A DNA stretch of 10,207 nucleotides, taken from Desulfobacteraceae bacterium (GTDB lineage Bacteria > Desulfobacterota > Desulfobacteria > Desulfobacterales > Desulfobacteraceae). This document shows, one piece after another, positions 1-7,488 of the stretch. The translations under genes were made by a program, and so were the position numbers. How positions within the stretch are numbered: the first letter of the stretch is position 1; each line of letters opens with the position of its first letter. The notes under the pieces are model-generated. The model had not been told where the DNA came from. It ran no database searches and saw nothing but the letters and a program-made list of their open reading frames with translations. Location: assembly GCA_022712835.1 (NCBI GenBank), contig JAFLJU010000201.1, positions 1-10,207 of the forward strand, given 5' to 3'.

Positions 1-464
1 TGTCCCACTGGCTTATGCCCTTTCTGGACCGGGTGAATTCGGCAGCCGGGTTAAAGCGGGTGAACCTGTCATCTGCCCTGTTAAGTCTTCTGCCCTGGAA
101 AGCCCAGCAGATGATCGAAAATCATGCCCCCACCCATGTGACCGTTTCCTCGGGGTCAAGAATCCCCCTGCAATACCGGGATGATAAGGGACCTCTTGTC
201 TCTCCGGTCCTGGCCGTTAGGCTCCAGGAGATGTTTGGCCTGACAAAGAGCCCTGCCATTGCCCGGGGAAGGATAATGGTTACCCTCCATCTGCTGTCTC
301 CTGCGGGCCGGCCGGTTCAGATTACAAAGGATCTGGAAAACTTCTGGAAGAACACCTACCATGATGTGAAAAAGGATCTGATGGGCCGGTATCCCAAACA
401 TTATTGGCCCGAAGATCCCCTGGCAGCCCTGCCCACAAAAAGGGTGAAACCCAGGGGCCAATAG
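1..464 (+). CDS. hrpB: ATP-dependent helicase HrpB, C-terminal part (5' end outside window)
   Basis: This frame is open from the left edge, so the first Met at position 15 is internal and only the C-terminal ~154 residues are visible. HrpB proteins are DExH-box helicases of about 800 residues; the helicase core lies upstream of the window. What is visible matches the family-specific C-terminal domain: a PSG-like segment followed by RLQEMFGL, then LLSPAGRPVQITKDLENFW, then GRYPKHYWPEDP shortly before a basic tail ending in KPRGQ. The precise biological role of bacterial HrpB is poorly defined; the family is thought to act on nucleic acid. The gene ends in TAG at 462-464. The next ~1.1 kb contains only degraded sequence, so this appears to be the last gene of its unit. 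No convincing terminator was seen, although T-rich sequence follows at 525-550. Family assignment is strong from the conserved tail motifs. Confidence 0.9.
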   Translation, partial: SHWLMPFLDRVNSAAGLKRVNLSSALLSLLPWKAQQMIENHAPTHVTVSSGSRIPLQYRDDKGPLVSPVLAVRLQEMFGLTKSPAIARGRIMVTLHLLSPAGRPVQITKDLENFWKNTYHDVKKDLMGRYPKHYWPEDPLAALPTKRVKPRGQ

Positions 465-534
465 ATCGTAACAGCAGGTTGGCAACAGCAAGCCGGCAAC
501 AACCAGAGGGAAAATTACATCCAAATTTTTTCTT

Positions 535-719
535 TTAATTTTTTTCTTTTAGTACTTTCTTTTCGCCCAGGGGTTTCCCGATGAAGTGGATGCAGTTTGT
601 GGGGCATTTTTCCATGGCTTTCAGAGTCTCTTCATAATCTGGGGCACCACAGCTAAGCCCTCCACAATGTGGATGGCATCATAGTTACAGGACCTGACAC
701 AATCCCCAAATCCTAAGCA
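535..719 (-). pseudogene. Ferredoxin/RnfB-like iron-sulfur protein relic, frame-broken
   Basis: Two overlapping minus-strand frames carry iron-sulfur protein signatures, but neither forms a gene. The upstream piece (about 719 down to 645) reads CLGFGDCVRSCNYDAIHIVEGLAVV, given here as CLGFGDC then CNYDAIHI. This resembles the first ferredoxin-type cluster of RnfB-like proteins. The downstream piece (about 651 to 535) is in another frame. It contains DYEETLKAMEKCPTNCIHF and then GKPLGEKK before a TAA stop, which resembles the C-terminus of a small 4Fe-4S ferredoxin. The first frame has a stop just upstream (about 744-746), so no N-terminus remains. The pieces could be two relics fused by deletion, or one gene with a frameshift. 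The cysteine patterns are visible in the sequence; the family names are inferred from memory. Confidence 0.5.
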
Positions 720-791
720 AAAACGACTTATCTTGTTGCAACGTCAGTATGTTTTTGTTTTTTCCCCAATCCACCATCAAAAAAATAAAAA

Positions 792-860
792 ACCCCGTTG
801 CGCTTGATGGATCAAGCCGATAGAGTATTTGTGCGACCAAAAACCTATCATCAACGGGGT
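792..860. repeat. Nested inverted repeats in front of the IS1380-type transposase relic
   Basis: A 9-base inverted repeat, accccgttg at 792-800 and caacggggt at 852-860, encloses a perfect palindrome: gcttgat at 802-808, a two-base centre, and atcaagc at 811-817. The right arm overlaps the first codons of the transposase relic. This may be what remains of the element's terminal repeat, an operator, or a structure limiting translation of transposase mRNA. The repeats are seen directly; the role is inferred. Confidence 0.4.
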
Positions 861-1329
861 GCAACAAAGTTTGTCACAAGGCGTGTTACCATTCAAGTAC
901 GAAGAAGAGGAAAAAACAGGAACCGGTATGACAACCCTGACTGGACTGCCTCTCTATCTCGACTTAGCCCAGGTGATGGGCCTGTCCAAATCCATTCAAA
1001 AGCATTTAAAGATAAGGGAGAATTCCCAAGGCTGGACTGATTCCCAAGTCGTGCTGTCGCTTGTCTTGCTGAATTTGGCAGGAGGAAACTGTGCCTGAAA
1101 TGAATGGTGAGGACGTAATCCACTGGCTTCATAATCGATGCGGAAAGAGTGAAGAGGTTCATGCGGTGATGAAAGAAGATTTTGCCGGGGGAAGGCTCCC
1201 GTCTGACGATTTCGGTGTAAACGCAGTCTGATTATGCGTTTATCTAATGGGCACCCGGCATATGAAGTTTTTGTTAAAGCACGCAGGAAAATTGCAATGT
1301 TACAGGGAGCTTGGGCTCCATCTGGATAA
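829..1329 (+). pseudogene. IS1380-type transposase, decayed into three fragments
   Basis: Three collinear pieces of one transposase are visible. The N-terminal piece (829-1098, from a TTG codon) contains SLSQGVLPFKYEEE, then GLPLYLDLAQVMGLSKSI, then GWTDSQVVLSLVLLNLAGG. This is the start of IS1380-family transposases, which are usually about 430-470 residues. It stops where the family normally continues into the catalytic DDE domain. A second piece in another frame (about 1100-1231) reads EDVIHWLHNRCGKSEEVHAVMKEDFAGG, a region near the C-terminal third. A third piece (1234-1329), back in the first frame, has HPAYEVFVKARRKIAML before its stop and resembles the C-terminal tail. Roughly 170 residues remain, so at least two internal deletions or shifts occurred and the catalytic core is missing. 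The protein is surely inactive. Identity is from remembered family motifs. Confidence 0.75.
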
Positions 1330-1636
1330 GTTTATGACCAGGATTTGCACCCCAAATTTATGTATATATTTCACGCCACAGGATAGTTACGCCTAAAAAT
1401 TGGCACTCACAAGTGTTTGGGCTTCGGAAAGCTCAGCTCCGTCGAAATAGGCCCACGACCTTAAAAAAACCTCCCCGATTTTGCTTTGGAGGGGTGTATA
1501 AAAAATTAGGCAGTGGATTTGGGGCAGGGATGTAACTCTATACAAACATAGAAAATAGAGATATAAATAATATTTTTGTAACGTAGTTGGTAGGTATAGT
1601 CTGCTACAATAAAAATTATATTTACTAGGGGTTCTA
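1330..1636. other. Gene-free stretch between the IS relic and the cysteine-cluster gene
   Basis: No supported coding sequence is present. The left part may be the right flank of the IS1380-type element. A short weak stem (cctcc near 1472 pairing with ggagg near 1490) sits before an A/T-rich tract. From about 1535 to 1625 the DNA is strongly AT-rich and would suit a promoter for the next gene, but I found no -35/-10 pair with good spacing. Confidence 0.4.
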
Positions 1637-2278
1637 ATGATTCATCAGAAGGAATGTAAGCGGTGCGGTACCTGCTGCGAAAATGGGGGGCCTGCATTGC
1701 ACAGCCAGGATCTGCCTTTAATAAAAAAAGGGTTGTTATCCATTGAAGACCTAATCACCATCAGAAAGGGTGAACTGGTCCATAACCCGGTGACAAATAG
1801 CATTGAACCCGTTAAAACCGAATTTTTAAAGATAAAGGGGACAAAGGGCTCATGGGCATGCACGTTTTATGATAAAAACGGCAATGGGTGCACCAGATAC
1901 GACGCTCGCCCTCTTTCCTGCGGTGTTCTAAAATGCTGGGATACAAAAGAGAGTCTCAAACTTGCCGGTAAAGATTTTCTTTCAAGGCTTGATGTCTTGA
2001 AAGAAAACAATCCCATGAGAGAACGACTGATTGCCCATGAGTTGCTGTTTCCCCTGCCTGATCTGAAGGCAATCTCTCACCCATCCAAAAAAACGGTTAA
2101 AAAGCTTGAGCGGATCTGCAATAAAGACATTGCCTATCGAATCAAGACGGTGGGTGAATTGCACCTTTCGGTTGCACAGGAGATGTTTTATTTTGGTCGC
2201 CCAATTTTTGAGCTTCTTATCCCTCTGGGGTTTACCATTAGGGAAGCGGGTACGAGCATAAAACTACGATTTAAATAA
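1637..2278 (+). CDS. YkgJ-family CxxCxxCC cysteine-cluster protein
   Basis: This is an intact 213-residue cytosolic protein with no signal peptide or membrane segment. It opens with C7-x2-C10-x2-C13-C14, the hallmark of the CxxCxxCC (YkgJ/UPF0153) family. A second cysteine group follows: C75 (WACTFY), C85 (NGCTRYDARPLSC), C95 and C100. This eight-cysteine arrangement is typical of the family, which is proposed to bind a zinc or iron-sulfur centre; its biochemical role is unknown. The C-terminal half (about 105-213) has no recognised domain and is charged and mixed in character. The ATG is supported by a purine-rich ribosome site (aggggt, about 1627-1632). The gene stands alone between transposon relics on both sides, with no obvious partner, so context does not reveal its substrate. 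Family assignment is strong; function is unassigned. Confidence 0.85.
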   Translation: MIHQKECKRCGTCCENGGPALHSQDLPLIKKGLLSIEDLITIRKGELVHNPVTNSIEPVKTEFLKIKGTKGSWACTFYDKNGNGCTRYDARPLSCGVLKCWDTKESLKLAGKDFLSRLDVLKENNPMRERLIAHELLFPLPDLKAISHPSKKTVKKLERICNKDIAYRIKTVGELHLSVAQEMFYFGRPIFELLIPLGFTIREAGTSIKLRFK

Positions 2279-2389
2279 AAATCCTTATAATGAATGGTTT
2301 ATACCCACATAATATGGTCACATTTTCACCACAGTCGGGGATACTCGTCCGCCATATCAAGATAACTGCGTGAGATTTTAGACGGGATT

Positions 2390-2623
2390 TCAGGGGCCTA
2401 AAGAAGACACTCTACAGGAAGTACAAGTCGAATATTGAAGCTTGCCATAAATTCCCCACCAGATCCTAATCGAGTCACAGGCAAACTCACTTGTATCTTT
2501 ACTAACCCCAATGTTTACATGGGCTTTGTTAAATTTTAAATCATAAATGGCGTGCGGAATTACTATCCCATCAGCAAGATATGGGAAATCATGATCATAA
2601 ACTTTAATTACACCCGTGTGCAA
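2390..2623 (-). pseudogene. ISAzo13-type transposase fragment
   Basis: The minus-strand frame opens at a TTG (2621-2623) with no good ribosome site and encodes 77 residues. It reads KVYDHDFPYLADGIVIPHAIYDL, then VNIGVSKDTSEFACDSIRIWW. This pattern (DHDF, IPxxIYD, a VGxxxDTxEFA stretch and a following WW) matches the catalytic-domain region of ISAzo13-family transposases. The sequence diverges after about residue 60 and ends in an unrelated tail at 2390, so the region carrying the remaining catalytic residues is absent. The frame is open a few codons further upstream (to about 2650), where it overlaps the start of the opposite-strand ATPase. That overlap suggests this element inserted at, or recombined with, the 5' end of the ATPase gene. 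It is a dead fragment. Identity is from remembered motifs, with moderate certainty. Confidence 0.6.
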
Positions 2624-3388
2624 ATACTTACCGACTAAAAACCCCTTATCTGGGAGAGCAGGACAAACGGTTCCTCAGGATAGCAATATCTTTGATCTCC
2701 TCTGGAAAAAGTTTTGCCTTGTTTGGGCCATATCAGGTGCAGGTAAGTCAACATTAATTCACTATGTTTTATCTCAGCTTGATGCAAATTGTTACAAGCC
2801 TTCTCTGGTTCATTACGGTGGATTACAGCGTAACGGTATGCTCAAAGCCATTGCTGACGTACTCGGGGTGGATACCAATGGCAGAACTGTGCCTTTATTG
2901 ATCAGCCTGCAAAAACAGATTACGAATATGCATCGGAGCACCGCAGCGTATTTCCGGTATTTGTTATTGATGATGCGCATCTCATGGAAAAAGAATCATT
3001 AATGGATATCTGTTCTCTGATGTTTAATCCTCAAAAGGAAACTGTGGCCGCAAGTTTTATTTTTGTGGGAGATGAAACCCTTGAAAAAAAACTTTCATTA
3101 CAAATCATGGCTTCTGTAAAAACCAGACTCACCGGACGATTTAATTTGAACCCATTGAATGACGATGAAAGTCTTGAGTTTATCAAGTTCAGACTATCCA
3201 ATGCTGGCGCAACTGAAACTCTTTTTGATCAGGATGCGTTAAACATCATGTCATCTCATTGTAGAGGAAATCGACGACAAATCATGAACATGGGAACACT
3301 GCTTTTAACAGAAGCTTATTACAGACAGGAAAAAACTATCAGTGCAGAATTAATTTATAATTGTGACCAAATAGAGATATCTGAGTAA
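2616..3388 (+). pseudogene. TniB/ExeA-like AAA+ transposition ATPase, frameshifted
   Basis: Two overlapping frames together encode one AAA+ ATPase of the kind that accompanies DDE transposases (TniB, MuB or ExeA-like). The first frame (2616-3002, GTG start) carries a P-loop segment, LVWAISGAGKSTLIHYVLSQL. The continuation lies in the second frame: FPVFVIDDAHLMEKESLMDI is the Walker B strand, followed by SFIFVGDETL (sensor 1), TRLTGRFNLNPLNDDES and a lid region GNRRQIMNMGTLL, ending at 3388. The switch falls near the A-run at 2911-2915, where one base appears to be missing. The first P-loop glycine is replaced by alanine (A-x4-GKS). The N-terminus is short and poorly matched, and it overlaps the opposite-strand ISAzo13-type fragment. 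No partner transposase is seen. A single-base sequencing error cannot be excluded; if corrected, the C-terminal 200 residues would read normally. Confidence 0.7.
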
Positions 3389-3546
3389 AACGGAGGCATA
3401 CGAGAGGAGACTCCGATGCCAAGGTGATCAATTGTAACCCCTTAAAAACATTTCCCCTCGGGTCAAAGCAATGATGGTATTCAATATCTGAAAAAAGATG
3501 CGCACAAACTCTTGGATTTTTGCCAACCGTGACCCCACCATCTGAT
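3389..3546. other. Gap between the convergent ATPase relic and kinase gene
   Basis: This gap between convergent genes holds no supported gene. A weak stem, cggag at 3391-3395 with ctccg at 3411-3415, follows the ATPase stop. I did not find a stem plus T-run that would serve as a clear terminator for either side. Confidence 0.35.
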
Positions 3547-6006
3547 TTAAGGATTAAGGGGTATTTGGATTATAAAATCAGTCCTCTTGCCGATTTCAGA
3601 CTCAACTTCAAGGGTCCCTTTATGATGTTCCGTAATGATGAAGTAGGATACGGAAAGTCCAAGACCGGTTCCAATGCCAATTTCTTTGGTGGTATAGAAG
3701 GGCTCAAAAATTCGTTTCCTGACCTCTTCGGGGATACCCGAACCATTATCCCCAATGCATATACGGGCATGGCGGGCATAAGAATCCAGGGTGATATTAA
3801 ATTCCGGCGGATGGTTGTCATCATTGTCAGACATGGCATGGGCCCCGTTGGAAAGAATATTTAAAAACACCTGTTGCAGTTTGCTGCTTTCGCACCTGAC
3901 CTGTGGTATGTCCTTGGCGTAGTGGCGATGAATCTTAATCCGTTTGAAATCAAATCTCTTTTTCAGGTCATAGGAAGTTGAGGCCAGATCAATGGTTTTA
4001 TCCATCAACTCTATCAAATCACAGGGCATGAAATTTGAGGAACTCATCCGTGAAAAAGAAAGCATGTCACTGACAATATTCGCCGCCCTACTGCCTGCCT
4101 GGCGGATATTTTCGATCAGTTTTGGCAAATTGCGTTCTTCTGCGTAATTCTTGATGTTATCAAAACCCGTGCCCACCTGCTCCGCTGTTTTCACATTAAC
4201 CGGCAGATCATTAAACAGCCGGTTTTGGATCAGACCGATATTGCCTATAATTCCGGAAAGCGGATTGTTAATTTCGTGGGCCATACCGGCAGCCAGACCG
4301 CCCACGGATATCATTTTTTCAGACTGGATCATCATTTCTTCAATGCGGATCTTTTCCGTGTTATCATCAATCCGGATGACGGCACCGTTTATATTGTTTG
4401 TCACCAGCGGGTAGATCATCATATCTTCATAACATTTTTCAAACTTTTCTTTTTTGTTTACCCGCCTGTGGATACAAGGTTTACCAGTCTTAAGCGTTTC
4501 ATTAATCAAGGAAATTTCCCTTGGACTCAACATGAACAAATCAGCCAGGATTTGATTTTCAGCATCTTTTGTATCAATTCCTGTGGTTTTCTCAATATTT
4601 TTGTTCCAGTGGATAACCTTCATGTCATGATCAATGGCAATCAAGGAAGAAGGCATCGAATCGGTGATATTTTTTAACAGGTTTTGCAGGTTTATCATTT
4701 CCAACATGGCATTATGAAGTTCACGTTCTTTTTGGATCCGGTCTTCAACCATCTGGTTTGCCAGTGTGCCCAGTAATTTAAATTCATTAAACATCAATTG
4801 CTTTACATTCATTTTGATGTCAGCATCTGCGGCTTTCTGGAAAAATTCTGTAAAGGCATTGATCCCTTTTTGTAAACGATGGGTAATAATGAGGCCGAAG
4901 GCAAGGGAAAAAAGGATGATGAAGATTGAAAATCCAATGATAACAAAAATTTTCCGTTGAAGTTCTTTTTTGAAGTTTTTCTTTTCCCGTCCAATGGTTT
5001 TTTGAACCGCATCAAGATAGATACCTTTACCAATGGTCCACCCCCAGTCTTTAACTGAAATGGCAAAACTCAATTTATTTTCAACTATACCGGTACTGGG
5101 TTTTTCCCACTGGTACCGGGTATACCCCCCGTTCGGACTTTGGCTGGCATCAATCAATTCTTTAATAATCAATCGACCGTCATTTGAGCGTTGATTTAAG
5201 ATATTTTTCCGATGATATTTTTCCAGGGGATGGAACAGACAAAAACCATTTGCTTTGAGAACAAAAATATATTGATCTGGATCATCTGCCTGCTGTGAAA
5301 TCCTTGCAAGAATTTCTTTTTTGATACTGGCTTCCATGTCAGATATATAGAAGCCTGCACAGATCACCCAGTTGAGGGGTTTAAAATTTTTAACATAAGT
5401 GATTTTTGTATGATCCGATCCAGAAGCTCCCGGTTTTGTCCACAGATAGGTATAAAATCCGGAATCCTTTTTTTTTGCAAGGGCCAGAATCTCTTTAAAG
5501 ATAAATTTGCCGTCAATATCCTTTAAATTTCTATGGTCTTTGCCTTCCATTGCCGGATTATCCGCATTCAGCAGAACGGTTCCTTCATGGTTGAGAATAA
5601 AAAAATATCCAGTACCGTTATTCCATCGAAGGGGACGGAGGGTTTCAATTATTTTTTCTTTTAAAGCGGCATCGGATATTGAGTGTCGGTCCATGCTGTA
5701 TATGTGAGCAGCCAGGGAGTATGCCTGCTGTACCTGGGCATTAACAATTTCTTCGACCCGTTGACGCGCACTGGCTCGTTTATACTCGATAAAATTCAGC
5801 ACATTGCTGACATCATTGAAAATAATAGTTTCATAGGATGTCATATATTGTGATTCCATCTGTTCCAGTTCTTCTTCTTTTTGGGATATCTCGGAAAAAA
5901 TCCAAAAACTGCCAATGGTTGGCGCTATGATAAAAATTGTGAACAGAACACTGATAAAACCTGTACCGGAAAGAGATTTTGGATTTATGATGGTTTTAAA
6001 TTTCAT
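3547..6006 (-). CDS. Membrane sensor histidine kinase (double Cache, HAMP-like, PAS, HisKA, HATPase)
   Basis: This 819-residue inner-membrane kinase has a transmembrane helix at about 16-38 and a periplasmic double-Cache region at about 55-340. The first Cache half is marked by GTGYFFILNHEGTVLLNADN and WVICAGFYI, the second by YIFVLKANGFCLFHP and WGWTIGKGIYLD. A second helix lies at about 352-374, followed by a HAMP-like linker (375-425) and a coiled segment. A PAS domain spans about 445-555. The dimerisation helix has H577 in AAGMAHEINNPLSG, the predicted phosphorylation site. The ATP-binding domain has an N-box (LNILSNGAHAM, about 715-725), G1 DNGSGIP (753-759), F-box FEPFYTTK and G2 GTGLGLS (779-785). 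No receiver domain is fused. It lies 15 bases after the binding-protein gene, so the two are probably one transcript. The ligand is unknown; Cache domains usually bind small organic acids or amino acids. No response regulator is nearby. Confidence 0.92.
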   Translation of the reverse strand: MKFKTIINPKSLSGTGFISVLFTIFIIAPTIGSFWIFSEISQKEEELEQMESQYMTSYETIIFNDVSNVLNFIEYKRASARQRVEEIVNAQVQQAYSLAAHIYSMDRHSISDAALKEKIIETLRPLRWNNGTGYFFILNHEGTVLLNADNPAMEGKDHRNLKDIDGKFIFKEILALAKKKDSGFYTYLWTKPGASGSDHTKITYVKNFKPLNWVICAGFYISDMEASIKKEILARISQQADDPDQYIFVLKANGFCLFHPLEKYHRKNILNQRSNDGRLIIKELIDASQSPNGGYTRYQWEKPSTGIVENKLSFAISVKDWGWTIGKGIYLDAVQKTIGREKKNFKKELQRKIFVIIGFSIFIILFSLAFGLIITHRLQKGINAFTEFFQKAADADIKMNVKQLMFNEFKLLGTLANQMVEDRIQKERELHNAMLEMINLQNLLKNITDSMPSSLIAIDHDMKVIHWNKNIEKTTGIDTKDAENQILADLFMLSPREISLINETLKTGKPCIHRRVNKKEKFEKCYEDMMIYPLVTNNINGAVIRIDDNTEKIRIEEMMIQSEKMISVGGLAAGMAHEINNPLSGIIGNIGLIQNRLFNDLPVNVKTAEQVGTGFDNIKNYAEERNLPKLIENIRQAGSRAANIVSDMLSFSRMSSSNFMPCDLIELMDKTIDLASTSYDLKKRFDFKRIKIHRHYAKDIPQVRCESSKLQQVFLNILSNGAHAMSDNDDNHPPEFNITLDSYARHARICIGDNGSGIPEEVRKRIFEPFYTTKEIGIGTGLGLSVSYFIITEHHKGTLEVESEIGKRTDFIIQIPLNP

Positions 6007-6021
6007 TTATCTGCCAAAGGC

Positions 6022-7200
6022 TTATTTAACCAGAGGGACAATTTTCCCGTCCAGTATGCGGGTCAGGTATGTCACATCCAGTCCCTGGTGATCTTCCGGT
6101 CCAAAAGTCAGGACAATGTCATCAATTTTCATTGTTTTTTTTTGTTCAATATAATCAATAAACCGTTGCCGGGTGATGGGTTCTCCGATACCGTTTAAAA
6201 CGTCAATGAAGAACCGCCCTGCAATATATCCTTCCAAGGATATATAGGAAAGCTCCTGCTCCGGCTGAAATGTTTTCATGGCTTGTGCGTAATTTTTGAC
6301 AATTTCCATGTCCATGTTATATGGGGAGGGTACAACCTGGGAAATAATGATATTCTCCGTGGCATGCCTAAGAGCTTTAATCAAAGATTGGGTACCGGAA
6401 AAAGAAAGGGTTGCAAAAACCGTCTGATTCATTCCCTTGGCTTTCGCAAGTTTTATAAACTCGGCACATGGCTGGTAGGACCCCACAAGAACGACTGCCT
6501 GCGGTGATGATTCCCGGATCCTTAAAAAACTGCCCATAACTGCAACGGTATTGCGCTGATAGCTATGGGCACTGATCAATTTGAGACCAAATGATTTAAG
6601 CGCATTTTTTACCCCCTGCAGACCTGCAAATCCGAAGCTGTCATCTTGATAAAAGCATGCAATTCGATCAAATTGTTTTTCTAAGACAAGATACTTGATA
6701 ATTCCCAATGTTTCTTCTTCATACCCGGCCCGGATGTTGATGACATGGCTTTTTACAGGATACCGTAAAAAGCCTGCCCCTGTGAACGGAGCGATGAAGG
6801 GTATCTTTTCTTTTTGGACAATGGGAACCACCACACGGGAAGTGGGAGTGCCAACTTGCCCGATCAGCGCAAAAACCTTGTTTTTAAAAATAAGCTCTTC
6901 GGTATTTTCCAGGGCCTGGCCGGGTTCATAAAAATCATTTTTCACGATTAAGCGAATCTGACGGCCGTGTATCCCGCCTCTAACATTCAGCTGATTCAAA
7001 GCGCTTATAATGCCAGCTTTCATCCTTGTGCCCAAATCCTCCGATGGCCCGGTCAAGGCACAGGATTGACCAATAGTGATCGATTTTTGCGATATTCCTG
7101 GCTCGGCTGCCAGGCTCGATACCATACAGCAAAAGCCATATAAGACGACAAAAAAGCATACCTTTATACGGTAATTTAGATTAATCATATTAAATATCAT
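6022..7200 (-). CDS. Periplasmic binding protein, LivJ/type-1 ligand-binding family
   Basis: This 392-residue protein has an N-terminal signal peptide: basic start, hydrophobic stretch about 14-30, likely cleavage after SLAA near residue 32, and no convincing lipobox. The mature part begins with ITIGQSCALTGPSEDLG (41-57), then GGIHGRQIRLIVKND (75-89), YEPGQALEN, ALIGQVGTPTSR (111-122) and, late, SLEGYIAGRFFIDVL (321-335). This is the order seen in LivJ/Peripla_BP_6 proteins that bind branched-chain amino acids, amides or other small molecules. No permease or ABC ATPase genes are adjacent; instead a double-Cache kinase follows after 15 bases, so a sensory role is inferred. The start is uncertain. 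The ATG at 7198-7200 lies only nine bases after a TATAAT box. The ATG at 7183-7185 (residue 6) also gives a good signal peptide. Neither has an obvious ribosome site. Confidence 0.88.
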   Translation of the reverse strand: MIFNMINLNYRIKVCFFVVLYGFCCMVSSLAAEPGISQKSITIGQSCALTGPSEDLGTRMKAGIISALNQLNVRGGIHGRQIRLIVKNDFYEPGQALENTEELIFKNKVFALIGQVGTPTSRVVVPIVQKEKIPFIAPFTGAGFLRYPVKSHVINIRAGYEEETLGIIKYLVLEKQFDRIACFYQDDSFGFAGLQGVKNALKSFGLKLISAHSYQRNTVAVMGSFLRIRESSPQAVVLVGSYQPCAEFIKLAKAKGMNQTVFATLSFSGTQSLIKALRHATENIIISQVVPSPYNMDMEIVKNYAQAMKTFQPEQELSYISLEGYIAGRFFIDVLNGIGEPITRQRFIDYIEQKKTMKIDDIVLTFGPEDHQGLDVTYLTRILDGKIVPLVK

Positions 7201-7209
7201 GGAGCGCTG

Positions 7210-7239
7210 ATTATATGCTTATTCCTTAATTTTTGTCAA
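7210..7239 (-). promoter_or_regulatory. Consensus sigma70-type promoter for the binding-protein/kinase operon
   Basis: On the minus strand, TTGACA (7234-7239) and TATAAT (7210-7215) are separated by 18 bases, so both hexamers are perfect matches. Transcription would begin near 7203. That gives an almost leaderless message if the ATG at 7200 is used, or a leader of about 17 bases if the ATG at 7185 is used. Confidence 0.75.
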
Positions 7240-7488
7240 TATTACCGACTGGTTCCCCATTGTAGTTCAAGGCGAATTGTTCAAAGCAACAAGCAACACC
7301 CTTGTTAAAATAATTCTATGCAATGTTCGGAGAGAAATGGTCTATTCACATTTGTTGATCGGTGTTTTTTCTAAAGATAATGATGGATTGTTATTTGTTT
7401 GAATCAAGAGGAAAAATAAAATTGGCTGGGAGAAAATGCCCCGGCCCTTTTTGAATAACATTCAGATATACGCCAGGTGGATCTCTCC
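7240..7488. other. Gene-free gap between the binding-protein promoter and the MBL hydrolase
   Basis: No supported gene lies here. A 6-base inverted repeat (aacaag at 7288-7293, cttgtt at 7301-7306, loop of seven) is the only structure noted. It is too weak and lacks a clear T-run to call as a terminator for the MBL gene, which ends at 7489. Confidence 0.35.

Noticed and set aside
156..524. Minus-strand frame of 122 codons opposite the hrpB end
   Set aside because: It is antisense to strongly conserved HrpB sequence and has no family resemblance.
2905..2920. Programmed -1 frameshifting in the ATPase
   Set aside because: In the zero frame the codons read CAA AAA CAG, which is not a standard X-XXY-YYZ slippery heptamer, and this ATPase family is normally encoded in one frame. 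Mutation or sequencing error is simpler.
3520..4677. Plus-strand open frames opposite the kinase gene (3520-3864, 4151-4414, 4225-4677)
   Set aside because: They mirror HATPase, HisKA and PAS coding sequence on the minus strand and show no motif or ribosome site of their own.
7288..7306. Short inverted repeat as terminator of the MBL gene
   Set aside because: The stem is only six AT-rich pairs and no T-run follows it on the minus strand.
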